Counted from the first letter of the stretch, positions 34,015 through 43,708 are shown. The stretch: 64,000 nucleotides of DNA from Methanomicrobiales archaeon (GCA_022841205.1 JALHCK010000002.1:137737-201736), one strand, 5' to 3'. Translations and numbers: made by a program. The notes: generated from the letters alone by a model not told the origin.

Positions 34015-35878
34015 CTATGGTGAGCAGCCCCTGTTTCTTGACCTTGGTAATCATGTGGAAAAGGTCGTAGAACCCCGAATAACCTGCCTTGTGAAGACGT
34101 TCAAGGATCCGGGCTCTTTTTTCGATCTCCCGGTAAATCTGCGCTTTTTTATGATCGGGGATTCCCAGCATGGTGGCCACTTTGTTCTCGAGGAGGTAGC
34201 TGCTGCCCTTGCCGGTAAACTCAAAGGAATCAGTCACCGGGTCCCAGTGGAACATCTCGACAAAAGAGAACCCCTGAGTTTCAGGATTGAAACCAACAAG
34301 TTCATTCACCGAAATTATTCTCCGGACCGTCTCGCCGCTCGGTCTTCGGACGGCACTCTGGATGACAACCAGGTTCAGGTTGTCCACGTAGGTCTTGGGA
34401 ATATTGATCGGTTCTCCACAGAGCCGCTGGATGAGTTTTTCGACCGATGCCGCATGGAACGTGGATAGGACAGGGTGGCCGGTCTGCATTGCACCGAAAG
34501 CGACCGACCCTTCTACACCCCTGATCTCTCCTACAAGGATCTGGTTTGGGCGCTGGCGGAGTGCCGCCCGGAGCAGGTCGAACATCGTCACGTCACCACC
34601 TTCGCCTTCCCCCCTCCCTTTACCCTTTGAAACCTCACGGGTCCAGTTACGGTGGGGGATCTGAAGTTCCGGTGTGTCCTCTATACTGACTATTTTATTT
34701 TCAGGAGGAATGAAGGCGGTCATTGCATTAAGGCTCGTGGTCTTGCCGCTGGCCGTCTCCCCGCTCATGAAAAGCGACATGCCGTTCTCGATGCATATCC
34801 AGAGATACCCGGCGACCATGTAGTCGCAGGTCTTGAATTCGACCAGTTTCAGGATACTGATCGGATCGTCCATCACCTTTCGAATGGTGAAATTGCTCCC
34901 CTTCCTGCTGATGTCGGTACTGTACACGATATTGATACGCGAACCGTCGGGAAGAGTTGAATCGACGATTGGATTCCGGTAGGTAATTGGCCGCTTGGTC
35001 CGTTCAGCAAGTTTTATCACGAATTTGTCGAGATCTTCTGTATTGTTCCAGCCTACTACCGACTTCAGCCCCTTGAAGATCTTGTGCTCGATGAAGATTG
35101 GGCCCACACCGTCAACCGTGATGTCTTCGATATAGCGGTCATTGATGAACGGCCTAAGCATGCCGACGTCGATCTTGTCTCTGATGAGGAGATATTCGAG
35201 GGCTTTATATTCCGAAGCGCTGATAACCAGCCGCCCGTCCGGCATACGTGGGAACTTCGCGAGGATCGCATCCGATTTCACATTTTTCCTGGCAGTCAGG
35301 TCTTTTTGAAGGAATCCCTTTAATTTTGACCCGACCCCCGGTTTTCCTCCCTGAACGGCAGGGGACAGGGCTTTGGGGATCTGTTCGCCTGGAGGCGGTG
35401 CATATGCGACCTTCGTGAAGAGACCCTTCAAAACTCCGGCGCGCTCTTCATCCGTGACCGGGTCGGTGCTGAGCGAATCCAGCAGGTCGACGAGAAGTAT
35501 CTCTACCGCGGGAAGAAGTTCCTGGACACTGTGCAGGAAAGACGGCTCAATTGGGATATAATAATTTCTCACATCATTGGCATCGTGAAAGATATGGACA
35601 AAGGTCGTTTCATCGGCGGGGTAGATAAGGTTTGGTTCCGAAATCCCCTTGAGGTCGCGCTTCAGTTCCGAGAAAAAAAGTGGGATCCCGTAAACATCGA
35701 CCGGAAAGAGGTGCATGTACTCCAGGAGGTGGGGGGCCTGTTTCACGTACTCCTTGGCGTTGACCGGAAGCATCCGGTAGAGAGCGCACCCCTCGATATT
35801 GTTCAGACAGTCGTTTTCTTCACCGGATGATGATGATGGCTCAAAGGGGAGGACGGGAGTAAACGAAAGGGATTCCAT
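33998..35878 (-). CDS. flaI: Archaellum motor ATPase FlaI (ArlI)
   Basis: 626 residues from ATG 35878, one base after the flaH stop. It is a secretion/motor ATPase of the GspE/VirB11 family: Walker A GETASGKTT, Asp box region SIEDTPELQIPHRNWTRE, Walker B ILVGEIRG and the His box TGHPVLSTFHA. It powers archaellum assembly and rotation. The N-terminal 100 residues are longer than in many archaea. Confidence 0.96.
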   Translation of the reverse strand: MESLSFTPVLPFEPSSSSGEENDCLNNIEGCALYRMLPVNAKEYVKQAPHLLEYMHLFPVDVYGIPLFFSELKRDLKGISEPNLIYPADETTFVHIFHDANDVRNYYIPIEPSFLHSVQELLPAVEILLVDLLDSLSTDPVTDEERAGVLKGLFTKVAYAPPPGEQIPKALSPAVQGGKPGVGSKLKGFLQKDLTARKNVKSDAILAKFPRMPDGRLVISASEYKALEYLLIRDKIDVGMLRPFINDRYIEDITVDGVGPIFIEHKIFKGLKSVVGWNNTEDLDKFVIKLAERTKRPITYRNPIVDSTLPDGSRINIVYSTDISRKGSNFTIRKVMDDPISILKLVEFKTCDYMVAGYLWICIENGMSLFMSGETASGKTTSLNAMTAFIPPENKIVSIEDTPELQIPHRNWTREVSKGKGRGEGEGGDVTMFDLLRAALRQRPNQILVGEIRGVEGSVAFGAMQTGHPVLSTFHAASVEKLIQRLCGEPINIPKTYVDNLNLVVIQSAVRRPSGETVRRIISVNELVGFNPETQGFSFVEMFHWDPVTDSFEFTGKGSSYLLENKVATMLGIPDHKKAQIYREIEKRARILERLHKAGYSGFYDLFHMITKVKKQGLLTIDVTES

Positions 35879-35879
35879 G

Positions 35880-36617
35880 CTAGACACGCGCCATTGAGAT
35901 CGGGATGATCTTCATCCCGTATCCTGGGTGGACCTCAAAGCTGACCAGGTTCCCGGTGGTCTTGCGGGCTCCCCGGACTTTCACCACTTCCATGACCATC
36001 ACGTACTTGTCCCCGATGAGGGACTTTTTCATCATCAGGTGTGCATCGCAGATCGACCGGATACGGATCAGGGTATCCTCTTCAAAAGCATAGGTATGCA
36101 GGGTGATCAGGATTGTCTTGCCCTTGTCGACCAGGTTTTTGCAATTGGTGAGGAAGGTCAGGATGACAGCCTGTGAAGTGTGTTTCGTGAACATGGTAAG
36201 GGAGTCGATGATGTGGACTTCTGCCCGGCTTTTCCTTATATGATTGATGACATGATCGAGTATCCCTTCCATCTGTTCTTCCGACCATTTGAAATCAGCG
36301 GTGTGGATGGGAAATAACCTGACATACCCCCATGCAAAATATTCCGAAATGTCAAGGCTCATGGACTCCATCTGCGAGAGGAAACTCTTCGTTGTCATCT
36401 CGGTCGAAAAAAGATCGACATTCAGCCCCTGTTTCATTGCACCCCAGATGATCTGCTGGGTGAGCACGCTCTTCCCGGTATCGTTCTCACCTTCGATGAG
36501 GGTGAGGGATCCCAGCGGGAGGCCGTCGGCTATCTTCTTGTCTATCTCGGAATTCCCCGTGGACAGAATATTCTTGTCCTCTCCTCCCAGTATTCCGGCA
36601 ATCCCGTCCTTCGACAT
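35880..36617 (-). CDS. flaH: Archaellum ATP-binding protein FlaH (ArlH)
   Basis: 245-residue KaiC/RecA-like protein with Walker A GENDTGKSV and Walker B VHIIDSLTMF. It binds ATP, interacts with FlaI and is part of the motor complex. I chose ATG 36617 because AAGGTGG sits at the right distance upstream; a GTG at 36626 is possible. A spacer of about 70 bp separates it from flaF. Confidence 0.94.
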   Translation of the reverse strand: MSKDGIAGILGGEDKNILSTGNSEIDKKIADGLPLGSLTLIEGENDTGKSVLTQQIIWGAMKQGLNVDLFSTEMTTKSFLSQMESMSLDISEYFAWGYVRLFPIHTADFKWSEEQMEGILDHVINHIRKSRAEVHIIDSLTMFTKHTSQAVILTFLTNCKNLVDKGKTILITLHTYAFEEDTLIRIRSICDAHLMMKKSLIGDKYVMVMEVVKVRGARKTTGNLVSFEVHPGYGMKIIPISMARV

Positions 36618-36688
36618 ATCCGCCACCTTATACGATCAATAAATTGGCACACCCCTATTTAAAATTCTGGCTGCTGGAAACCCCGTGA

Positions 36689-37156
36689 TCATAAATATGC
36701 CGATGCCGAAACGCCGTTGGGAGTCGTGACCTGGACCCATGAATAGGGGCCGTTATCTGCCGTAACTATCATATGCAACTCTTCTCCCGGATCCCATGCC
36801 CCGGGATATACCGTATCCGGGACGATATTGATTTTCTGCCAGCCCCTGCCTCCGGACGGGTTATACCAGTAAAATTCAGGAGCCAAATCCCCGTTCTGGA
36901 GGTAGACATCTATGAACTCGTAATCGGAAATCCGCTCCTGCCCAGTGTTACTCAGGGTGACTGACAGGGTCTCGTTCCACGAAGTCCCGGTTATCCGGAT
37001 CGATGTATGGGCAGCCCTCGAGTTCAGGGCGGTCATGTCCTTTTCAGCCGATATCATCGTCCCTGTAAGGGATATCAACCCTCCGGCCAGAAGGTATCCG
37101 GTGACGATCAGGAGCAGGATGCCGATTGCGGTTGCCACAAGGGATGCAGCTGCCAT
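36689..37156 (-). CDS. flaF: Archaellum stator/anchor protein, FlaF family
   Basis: 155 residues: one N-terminal helix (ASLVATAIGILLLIVTGYLL) then a beta-sandwich extracellular domain. FlaF binds the S-layer and, with FlaG, forms the stator of the archaellum. I assign F rather than G from the ATAIGILL helix; F and G look alike and the labels could be swapped. It lies 12 bp after the other member. Confidence 0.75.
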   Translation of the reverse strand: MAAASLVATAIGILLLIVTGYLLAGGLISLTGTMISAEKDMTALNSRAAHTSIRITGTSWNETLSVTLSNTGQERISDYEFIDVYLQNGDLAPEFYWYNPSGGRGWQKINIVPDTVYPGAWDPGEELHMIVTADNGPYSWVQVTTPNGVSASAYL

Positions 37157-37168
37157 GTATGGACACCG

Positions 37169-37657
37169 TCAGTAGGCGGGAAAATTCCCGGAACGCTGGA
37201 CACCGTTTGGAAGGACCAGCATACAGTAGACTTCCTCCCCCCTGTTGGGAGGAATTTTATCCGATTTCAGGGTAATCTCCAGCGTCTCACCGGGGTTCCA
37301 GAAATTGTTCTTCGGGATCTGCCCGGGGATGTCAAAATGCACATCGTCGTTGAGACCTGCAAGGGACACCCGTTCAAAATCCCCGACAGATCCGATAAAG
37401 AGGTCTGATGAACTTAGATCCCCCTTTGCAATCCGTGCACTCCCAGTATTTTTTATCCAGATGTGGGCATCCGGTTTCTTGGCATACATGTTGACGATCT
37501 TGAAGTCTGTCCGCATCTGCAGGTCCGCTTCATGGGTGGTCGTGCCGAAAGTCTCAGATGTACGGTATATAGCTGGGAAGATGGCATTGATCAGGATCCC
37601 TGCTGCAACCACAGCGCTGATTAGAAAAAGGGCATTGACAATGGTCTCACTCGACAT
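37169..37657 (-). CDS. flaG: Archaellum stator filament protein, FlaG family
   Basis: 162 residues from ATG 37657 (MSSETIVNALFLISAVVAAG), 4 bp after the flaCDE stop. A pilin-like N-terminal helix is followed by a beta-sandwich (ending VYCMLVLPNGVQRSGNFPAY). FlaG forms a periplasmic filament capped by FlaF. The upstream in-frame extension is basic and not family-like. See flaF for the naming caveat. Confidence 0.75.
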   Translation of the reverse strand: MSSETIVNALFLISAVVAAGILINAIFPAIYRTSETFGTTTHEADLQMRTDFKIVNMYAKKPDAHIWIKNTGSARIAKGDLSSSDLFIGSVGDFERVSLAGLNDDVHFDIPGQIPKNNFWNPGETLEITLKSDKIPPNRGEEVYCMLVLPNGVQRSGNFPAY

Positions 37658-37661
37658 GAGG

Positions 37662-38534
37662 TCAGACCCTGTCCTTCTTTTGCGCGAGATCCAGTGAAAG
37701 AATATCCTCAGTTGTCCGCTCAAACACTCCGGAATTCTTCCCTGATTCTCCGGAGGCGCGCTGGTGTATGAACACCTCGATCATGTCCCGGTCCAGGGAT
37801 ACGTCGGCTGGATCGAGGATATTGTTCAGCTCGTAAAGCTCTCTTACATACTCCGCGGCCGTGATGTCATGCTCCTCGCCAATGGAGGTCTGCATGAGGC
37901 GGGCGATGTCCTTGACGAGTATGCAGGACTCGCTGCTGATATAGCCCATTGCGCGGTATGATTCCAGCATCAGGTCGACCCGGTCGTGCCCGAACTTTTT
38001 CACGTTCTTGGTGGTCCAGGCAAAGAGGCGGAACACCTTCTGGAGCCGTACCTTGCCTGCTTTTGATCCGGGTTGCGTGGGCTCTGCAGCCGTGCCCGGG
38101 GCCGGAATCCCGCCCGGTGGTATTTTAAGCGCCTGGATGAGATCGGCGTCTATGATAGGGTTTATTGCCTCAGTTTCCCCCTGTCGGTGGACACCGCTGC
38201 TGTTACCCCTCTCTTCAGGGATATTCCGGCCCTGAACCTCCGTCATCCCCTTATCCTGTCCGGGCAGGGGCTGGGAGCCACCCGCTGGTCCACCACCCGT
38301 TGCCTTCCCCTGCGATGTTGCCGTCCCGGACCGTGACTCCTGGTCAGAGGCTCCGGACGAGATATTGAACGGGTTGTCGATATCGTTCATCCGTTCACGG
38401 ATATCGATCAGCAACCGTTTTATGGAGGTTTTGAGGAGATCCACCTCGTCCTGGAGCTTGAGAAGGCGCACTTCAGGATCATCAGCCGATGCGGTGGAGA
38501 TGATATGATCGACCTGTGCCTGATTTACGGCCAT
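37662..38534 (-). CDS. flaCDE: Archaellum cytosolic ring protein FlaC/D/E fusion type
   Basis: 290 residues from ATG 38534. An N-terminal coiled coil (VRLLKLQDEVDLLKTSIKRL), a Gly/Pro/Ser-rich linker at about 60-150 and a C-terminal FlaD/E-type domain (about 165-265, FAWTTKNVKKFGHDRVDLML) are visible. In Euryarchaeota these proteins form the switch ring that receives the CheF/CheY-P signal. A single gene replaces separate flaC, D and E genes. Confidence 0.82.
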   Translation of the reverse strand: MAVNQAQVDHIISTASADDPEVRLLKLQDEVDLLKTSIKRLLIDIRERMNDIDNPFNISSGASDQESRSGTATSQGKATGGGPAGGSQPLPGQDKGMTEVQGRNIPEERGNSSGVHRQGETEAINPIIDADLIQALKIPPGGIPAPGTAAEPTQPGSKAGKVRLQKVFRLFAWTTKNVKKFGHDRVDLMLESYRAMGYISSESCILVKDIARLMQTSIGEEHDITAAEYVRELYELNNILDPADVSLDRDMIEVFIHQRASGESGKNSGVFERTTEDILSLDLAQKKDRV

Positions 38535-38555
38535 GCACAACACTTACCCGGGAAA

Positions 38556-38570
38556 GATTTTATAGTTTAT
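38556..38570 (-). promoter_or_regulatory. Promoter of the flaCDE operon
   Basis: On the minus strand ATAAACTATAAAATC, a strong TATA element centred 27 bp upstream of the flaCDE ATG. The transcript would therefore be nearly leaderless. It makes the motor and che genes transcribable independently of flaB. Confidence 0.55.
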
Positions 38571-38797
38571 GGACCTGGTCGCGCAAAGATAATGTTTTTA
38601 AACAGGTATTCTGCCAATCGGGGACACATAATGGCTTGGATCTGGAGGCTTCCCTCGACACGGTACAACGGATTCCGGCACCGTAAATGAAATGGCAGGA
38701 ACTGGTCACTGGGGATTCGAGTCATTGCCTGAGCAGTATTAATGGAGATGGGTTTCCCCCGGAAATTAAACAGAAAAAGGGGTCAGGTTTTGGATGT

Positions 38798-39352
38798 TCA
38801 ATAGAGTATCGTTGTGCTTGTAATCGAGGGCGGAACCGTCCGTGAGATTGCAAGTGATGCTCCAATCTCGGGTTTGATCTCGATGTTGAACGAAATTCTT
38901 GGTGGAATATCCCTTGGCAAGTCGGTTATATTGATTGTGAATGTCTCACCATACTGCAGGACATCATCGTCTCCTTTTTGTGCGGAGTCTTTAATTTCCC
39001 AGTTGGTACCTTTCACAAGCTCTGTCGGAACTGTTCCAGTATCACTGTAGATCATCGCAGTTTTGTCCATATCTATAGGCAACCCGCCGGCAGCAAGTCC
39101 GACATCGAACTGGATCGTACTGATTCCGTCTCCCGTGTCATTAGCCAACCCATACACGTTGCCTTTCACGACAATGTTTGATGCCGCAGATGAAACCCCG
39201 GCGTGGACGACTTCCTGGCTCTTCTCGGTGGTGAAGAACCCAGCACCGAGCACAACGTAGCTGAACACCGCTGCGACGACCACGAAGGCTATCAGCACAA
39301 TGGCCGCCTCGAGACCGGTGAACGCCTCCTCATTCATGACTAACTTTCGCAT
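38798..39352 (-). CDS. flaB: Archaellin (flagellin) FlaB
   Basis: 184 residues. The class III signal peptide is MRKLVMNEEAFTG, with predicted FlaK/PibD cleavage after Gly and a mature start LEAAIVLIAFVVVAAVFSYV. The mature protein carries NDT and NIT sequons, likely N-glycosylation sites (an AglJ-like gene is at 12758). It is the only flagellin gene in the window. A second ATG 15 bases in would give a shorter leader. A 263-bp gap separates it from flaCDE, so it probably has its own terminator and high expression. Confidence 0.95.
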   Translation of the reverse strand: MRKLVMNEEAFTGLEAAIVLIAFVVVAAVFSYVVLGAGFFTTEKSQEVVHAGVSSAASNIVVKGNVYGLANDTGDGISTIQFDVGLAAGGLPIDMDKTAMIYSDTGTVPTELVKGTNWEIKDSAQKGDDDVLQYGETFTINITDLPRDIPPRISFNIEIKPEIGASLAISRTVPPSITSTTILY

Positions 39353-39418
39353 ATGCTACACCTCGCAGCCGCTGGATCCCTCCAGCCTCAGCTGCTTATA
39401 CGTGTGGTGGATCCCATT

Positions 39419-39432
39419 GTTTATAAAGATAT
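39419..39432 (-). promoter_or_regulatory. Promoter of flaB
   Basis: On the minus strand ATCTTTATAAACAA, a good archaeal TATA box about 70 bp upstream of the flaB ATG; transcription would start near 39400 with a leader of about 48 nt. Confidence 0.55.
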
Positions 39433-39490
39433 CTTTAAACCGGATAATATCCGGCAGGCATAGCGTGCCTTTAGTTCACGCAGGGGGAGA

Positions 39491-40648
39491 TCAGGTCTTC
39501 CCGGCCTGCTCCCCGTGCTGTTCAAGGGCGGCGCGTGCCGCGGGGGTGCCAATCTCCTCCAGGGCCTGGACGGCCCTGATCCGGACGCTGCTGTCCCGGT
39601 CTTCCAGGGCACTTTCCAGGAGGGGGATTGCACCATCCATGCCGGTCCTGCCAAGCGCCCCGGCAGCCCTGAGCCGCACCCCGGCATCCTCGTCAGTGAT
39701 GGCGGTGGCAAGCGGCCGGAGGACTTCAGTGCCACCGATCCTGCCCAGCGCTTTTATCGCCTCGCGGCGCACGAAACGGCTCTCATCCCCAGCCGCCCTG
39801 ATAATCACCGGCATGGCCGTCCGGTCACCGATAATTCTCAATGCCACCACTGCACCCATCCGGACATGCCAGTCCGGATCATCGATTGCCCGGGTGAGTG
39901 ACGGGATGGCTTTTTCGCCCATCATGGCCAGTCCTTCCGCCGCCCCTTCGCGTGCGGACCGGTCTTCATCCCGGAGAGCCCTCATCAGGGGGGAAAGACT
40001 CCGGTCCCCGCCGATTGCGCCAAGGGCCTTTGCTGCCTCACGCCGCACGTACCGGCTCTGGTCACCAAGTGCCGCGGTGAGCGGAACGACTGCTTCCGGG
40101 TCCCGGAGCTCTCCAAGTGCCCGGGCCGCTTCCTCCCGGTCATCCTCATCGCCTGCCTGGAGCGCCTGCACGATCTCGGAAACATCATGGGAGAACAGGT
40201 CACCCGCTTTCCCGGGACGGCTCCGTCGTTCCCGGTACTGTCCCACGATTTCCCTCAAAACTCTCTCGACAAGGTCGCGGTCCTTGGCATACAGGGCAAG
40301 AGCGAAAACGATCATCAGGTCGACTCCGGAATTGAGGAGCATGAAGAGCGGGTCCCGGATCATCCCCCAATAATGGAAAGCGAGGGTGAGAACGACAAGC
40401 GTCACGATGATGATGATGGTTATCTGGAGGCCGCGTTTCGGGTACCAGAACGCAAAAAGGATAATCGGGATCAGGTAGAGATGGGGAAGGAGGAGGATAT
40501 TCTCAATTCCGAAGAATGATTCTTCGGAAAGAAAGGCAATGAGGGTGACTGCCAGCGCAATTACTGAAAATACCCCAATAACGGTGAGTTTCAGTGCCTG
40601 GTCCCCGAGTCCTGCAACCAGATGTCCCAATCGCCCTGTTCCTTCCAT
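39491..40648 (-). CDS. Membrane-anchored HEAT/PBS-lyase repeat protein
   Basis: 385 residues. Four hydrophobic helices lie in residues 18-120, followed by a positively charged junction (VGQYRERRSRPGKAG) and six to seven HEAT repeats of about 31 residues from about 155 to 380, each with a [AS]R[ED][EA]A[AI]xALG[ER][IL]G-like core. The repeats are very similar to each other. The layout suggests a cytoplasmic docking platform fixed to the membrane. It lies next to flaB, but I have no specific evidence for a motility role. Confidence 0.8.
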   Translation of the reverse strand: MEGTGRLGHLVAGLGDQALKLTVIGVFSVIALAVTLIAFLSEESFFGIENILLLPHLYLIPIILFAFWYPKRGLQITIIIIVTLVVLTLAFHYWGMIRDPLFMLLNSGVDLMIVFALALYAKDRDLVERVLREIVGQYRERRSRPGKAGDLFSHDVSEIVQALQAGDEDDREEAARALGELRDPEAVVPLTAALGDQSRYVRREAAKALGAIGGDRSLSPLMRALRDEDRSAREGAAEGLAMMGEKAIPSLTRAIDDPDWHVRMGAVVALRIIGDRTAMPVIIRAAGDESRFVRREAIKALGRIGGTEVLRPLATAITDEDAGVRLRAAGALGRTGMDGAIPLLESALEDRDSSVRIRAVQALEEIGTPAARAALEQHGEQAGKT

Positions 40649-40814
40649 CCGCGATCATCACACAAGTGATGATTTTATCTATTAATGGTTGTGGATTTTA
40701 TCCGGGCATGCAGTCATTCCACCGCCGGCTATGCCTATGGCACTATATGGACTGGTCATCAGGGGTTGAAGCGTTCCTGGAACCTGACCATGCGCTCCCG
40801 GTCGTATCCGATCA

Positions 40815-41792
40815 TCACTCCCCGAATATCCGGAAAGCTGCCTGGCGCTCGATCTCTGCCTGATCCTGTTCTGCAGCGAGGAGATTCACCGGAGAATCCC
40901 AGGTGTACCAACCAGACAACTGCATGATCGAAATGAAGCGATCGGTTATAGTTCTCCCATACTGGTATGTTTCAACCATATTGGCAGGGTCCCACTGATC
41001 AGCCCGCGGCGGGGGAAGTTCCCGGGCAAGCACACCATACAATGCGTCTCCCACCATCTTGGTATGATACCAGTGCGAGTGGGACCAGCGATGAGTCATC
41101 ATCTCTTTGACATCAAGGTTCCTGAACCGCCGGAGTTCCGGTATGTTTATCAGGGGGTTGAGCTTGTATTCCGCCATAATCGAGGCCATGAGCATGTCGC
41201 GGGCATAAAACATCCCGTTATGCATCACAAAATACCTCCGGGGAATATAATTTTTGACCTCAACTAGTTCATGCATGTCACGCAAACCCTCCCTGATGAG
41301 GAAATAGAGCTGCGCGCTTCGCATGACCGGGAAGTTAACGGCAAGAAAGATTTGGGACACGATCCCCAAAGGGATCTCCGACAGGGTATCATGGAGGAGC
41401 TTGTACAGAAAAAACGGTATCTTTTTCTTCCTTGCCAGGGAAAGCAGCCTCGTGCGTTCATCCTTCAGGAGATCCAGGTATATCTGTTCCATCCCGAGGG
41501 CCACACCATCAGGCTCATACGAGAGCACCTTGTATATCCCGTTGCGGCTGGCGCTTCCCCGTATCAGGAGCCGGGTCACATTCAGGGCAATCACAAAATC
41601 CTTCAGGAGGCCAATAAAAGAAGCGGGGAATACGATTACATTCTTTTCAGTATCATAGGTAAACCTGTCCACCAGGATCCCGCAGGGAGGACAATCCGCC
41701 TGCCGGTGGAGGATGATCTCGGTATCAAGCGTCTTTTCAGTGAAGTGGATTAAGTTCAGGAGCTGAGGCGAGAAGGCGCTGTGCTGTGTCAT
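40815..41792 (-). CDS. Conserved-looking protein of unknown function
   Basis: 325 residues from ATG 41792 (MTQHSAFSPQLLNLIHF); a TTG 15 bases upstream is an alternative. Soluble mixed alpha/beta sequence, with CPPC near residue 40 and a histidine-rich stretch THRWSHSHWYHTK near 245. No domain recognised. It lies between the HEAT protein and che-associated genes on the same strand. Confidence 0.6.
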   Translation of the reverse strand: MTQHSAFSPQLLNLIHFTEKTLDTEIILHRQADCPPCGILVDRFTYDTEKNVIVFPASFIGLLKDFVIALNVTRLLIRGSASRNGIYKVLSYEPDGVALGMEQIYLDLLKDERTRLLSLARKKKIPFFLYKLLHDTLSEIPLGIVSQIFLAVNFPVMRSAQLYFLIREGLRDMHELVEVKNYIPRRYFVMHNGMFYARDMLMASIMAEYKLNPLINIPELRRFRNLDVKEMMTHRWSHSHWYHTKMVGDALYGVLARELPPPRADQWDPANMVETYQYGRTITDRFISIMQLSGWYTWDSPVNLLAAEQDQAEIERQAAFRIFGE

Positions 41793-42063
41793 GCGATCGC
41801 CCGGCAACCATGAGCGGGTCCCGGGTATTCCCGGCTATAAACTCCCGGCAATTCCCTGGTTTTCCAGGAAACCGGGGAATTACCATACCCCCCACCGCTG
41901 ATCCCCTTCAACTCCTGCCTTTTTGCCGGAATACCCCAGATGCACATAACTTCTTAAAACTACAATCGAATGGTATAAAAATAGCCTTTCATATCTCCTC
42001 TGCACGGGCGCTGCATCGGAAAAAGGAAATTATTTATCTCACCTCCCTCCCACAAGAGAATGA

Positions 42064-42330
42064 ATGGATATCCTGAATGCCAGATTATGGATCGTTTTTT
42101 ACCTGATCTGCTTCGTTGCTGTTCTCTGGGCGACATTTCTGCTGGTTCAGGGGTTCATGCTCGTTCTAAGCGTCGCCATGGTGGGAATCGTCCTCGGGTT
42201 CAACTGCATCCTCCTCGTGGGTGAGATCAGAGCGCAGATCCGGAAGAAGAAAGAGATGGAACGCTTCCTGAAAGGATATATTGCCGGATCAGATGAACCG
42301 GCAACAGACACGGGTAGGAAGAATGCCTGA
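42064..42330 (+). CDS. Small two-helix membrane protein
   Basis: 88 residues: two hydrophobic segments (about 8-30 and 32-53) then a basic amphipathic tail (IRAQIRKKKEMERFLKGYI). Function unknown. It overlaps the following gene by 8 bases, so the two are coupled. Confidence 0.65.
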   Translation: MDILNARLWIVFYLICFVAVLWATFLLVQGFMLVLSVAMVGIVLGFNCILLVGEIRAQIRKKKEMERFLKGYIAGSDEPATDTGRKNA

Positions 42331-42898
42331 AGATGTAAACCTGCCTGAAGCCACTTATGAGAGGGAGTTCTGGAAGCAGTATAACGCTCTCAGGAGGATG
42401 CTCGAGCGCCTGAAGTCAGAAGATGTATTGATGCACCGGCTGAAGGTTGAGACGGTGATTCCGGAACAGGCCAGGGACATGGCGATAAAGGCCATTCTTG
42501 GAGAGCTGAACGACAAACACAGGATATTTCTGGAGTTTTTTTATGAATTTATCGAGTTCTGTTCGCATGGACTGCACCGGGCCGATATCTCGGTTGAATT
42601 CACGGTACTTCCCGCGGGCATGTACGAGATCGAAACCTGTTCCCTGATCGTGGATAAACGACGGGATGACCTCCCGGTTAAAATCGGCCGGAGGTTCATC
42701 GAGACCATTCCGTATCCGGAGGGGTGGGAGGCAATCCTCTCATATTACCGGAAAGAAGAAACGTGGTATGACCGCCTTTTCGGAGGAAACCTGGACCGCT
42801 GCTCTCTTAAGATAACCGAAGAACTCTTTCCATTGTCCTGTTACCATATCGCTATACGGCTGCCAGCCCAGACCCTCCTCGAACGCCACCAGGCATGA
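42323..42898 (+). CDS. Hypothetical soluble protein coupled to small membrane protein
   Basis: 191 residues from ATG 42323 (MPEDVNLPEATYEREFWKQY); helical N-terminal half, beta-rich C-terminal half with ISVEFTVLPAGMYEIETCSL. No family recognised. Coupled to the preceding membrane protein and convergent with cheR (18-bp gap). It may be docked to the membrane by its partner. Confidence 0.62.
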   Translation: MPEDVNLPEATYEREFWKQYNALRRMLERLKSEDVLMHRLKVETVIPEQARDMAIKAILGELNDKHRIFLEFFYEFIEFCSHGLHRADISVEFTVLPAGMYEIETCSLIVDKRRDDLPVKIGRRFIETIPYPEGWEAILSYYRKEETWYDRLFGGNLDRCSLKITEELFPLSCYHIAIRLPAQTLLERHQA

Positions 42899-42916
42899 AA
42901 CCAACCTGCCTTCCAG

Positions 42917-43708
42917 TCAGATACGTGTGTAAATTTTTTGCTGGACGCGGTATGGCCTGAAGAATGATTCTCCTTCTTTGCCCATGTATTCAGACAATCC
43001 CATGATGTAATAGCCACCGGGGAGGAGACCCCCGTGAAATTCACGGAGAAGCTCGGATTTCTGATTCTCAGTGAAATAAATGGTCACATTCCTGCAGGTA
43101 ATGATATCGAGGTACCGTGACACCGGTGCACCCTTCATCAGGTCATGGTGGAGAAACCTGATGTTAGTCCTGAGATGTGGCTTGATCTCATATGTGCCGT
43201 CCGGAAGACAAGTAAAATGTCGTTTTATCTGGAGCTCTGAAAGATTTTCAAGGGCATTTTTTTCGTATACTCCCTGCTTTGCTTTCGAAAGGATCTCATG
43301 GTCGATGTCTGTCGCATATATTGTACCTGACATGGATTTGTCCCGCAGGCAGGCTTCGTGGAGAATGATGGCAAGGGAGTACGGCTCCTCCCCGGAAGAG
43401 CACCCGGCGCTCCAGATGCGAATCCGTTTTTTTGTCCTGAAGAGAGAGGGGATGATCTCATGACGGAGGACGGAAAATACCTCGGGATCCCTGAAAAATT
43501 TTGTGACGTTGATGGTCAGGGCATTGCGTAGCGCTGCAATCTCCTCGGGATATGCACGAAGGAATGCATGGTATTCCCGGTAGGTCGGCATCCTCGTTAC
43601 ATTCATTCGTGACATCAGCCTGCGTTTTATATAATCTTCTTTATACTGGGAGCACCTGATATCGAGGGTCTGCTCGATGAATCGCAGAAGGAGTGAAAAT
43701 TCATCCAT
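42917..43708 (-). CDS. cheR: Chemoreceptor methyltransferase CheR
   Basis: 263 residues. N-terminal CheR helical domain (about 1-70, KRRLMSRMN) and SAM-binding domain with motif I IRIWSAGCSSGEEPYS, motif DIDHEILSKAKQGVYE and CRNVTIYF. It methylates receptor glutamates, opposing CheB. It is separated from cheB by 13 kb but lies beside the PAS-CheW gene. Confidence 0.95.
   Translation of the reverse strand: MDEFSLLLRFIEQTLDIRCSQYKEDYIKRRLMSRMNVTRMPTYREYHAFLRAYPEEIAALRNALTINVTKFFRDPEVFSVLRHEIIPSLFRTKKRIRIWSAGCSSGEEPYSLAIILHEACLRDKSMSGTIYATDIDHEILSKAKQGVYEKNALENLSELQIKRHFTCLPDGTYEIKPHLRTNIRFLHHDLMKGAPVSRYLDIITCRNVTIYFTENQKSELLREFHGGLLPGGYYIMGLSEYMGKEGESFFRPYRVQQKIYTRI

Noticed and set aside
39500..40190. 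Apparent tandem DNA repeats, considered as CRISPR or satellite
   Set aside because: The periodicity is about 93 bp and in frame: it is the HEAT repeats of a protein, not a CRISPR array. I found no CRISPR array in the window.
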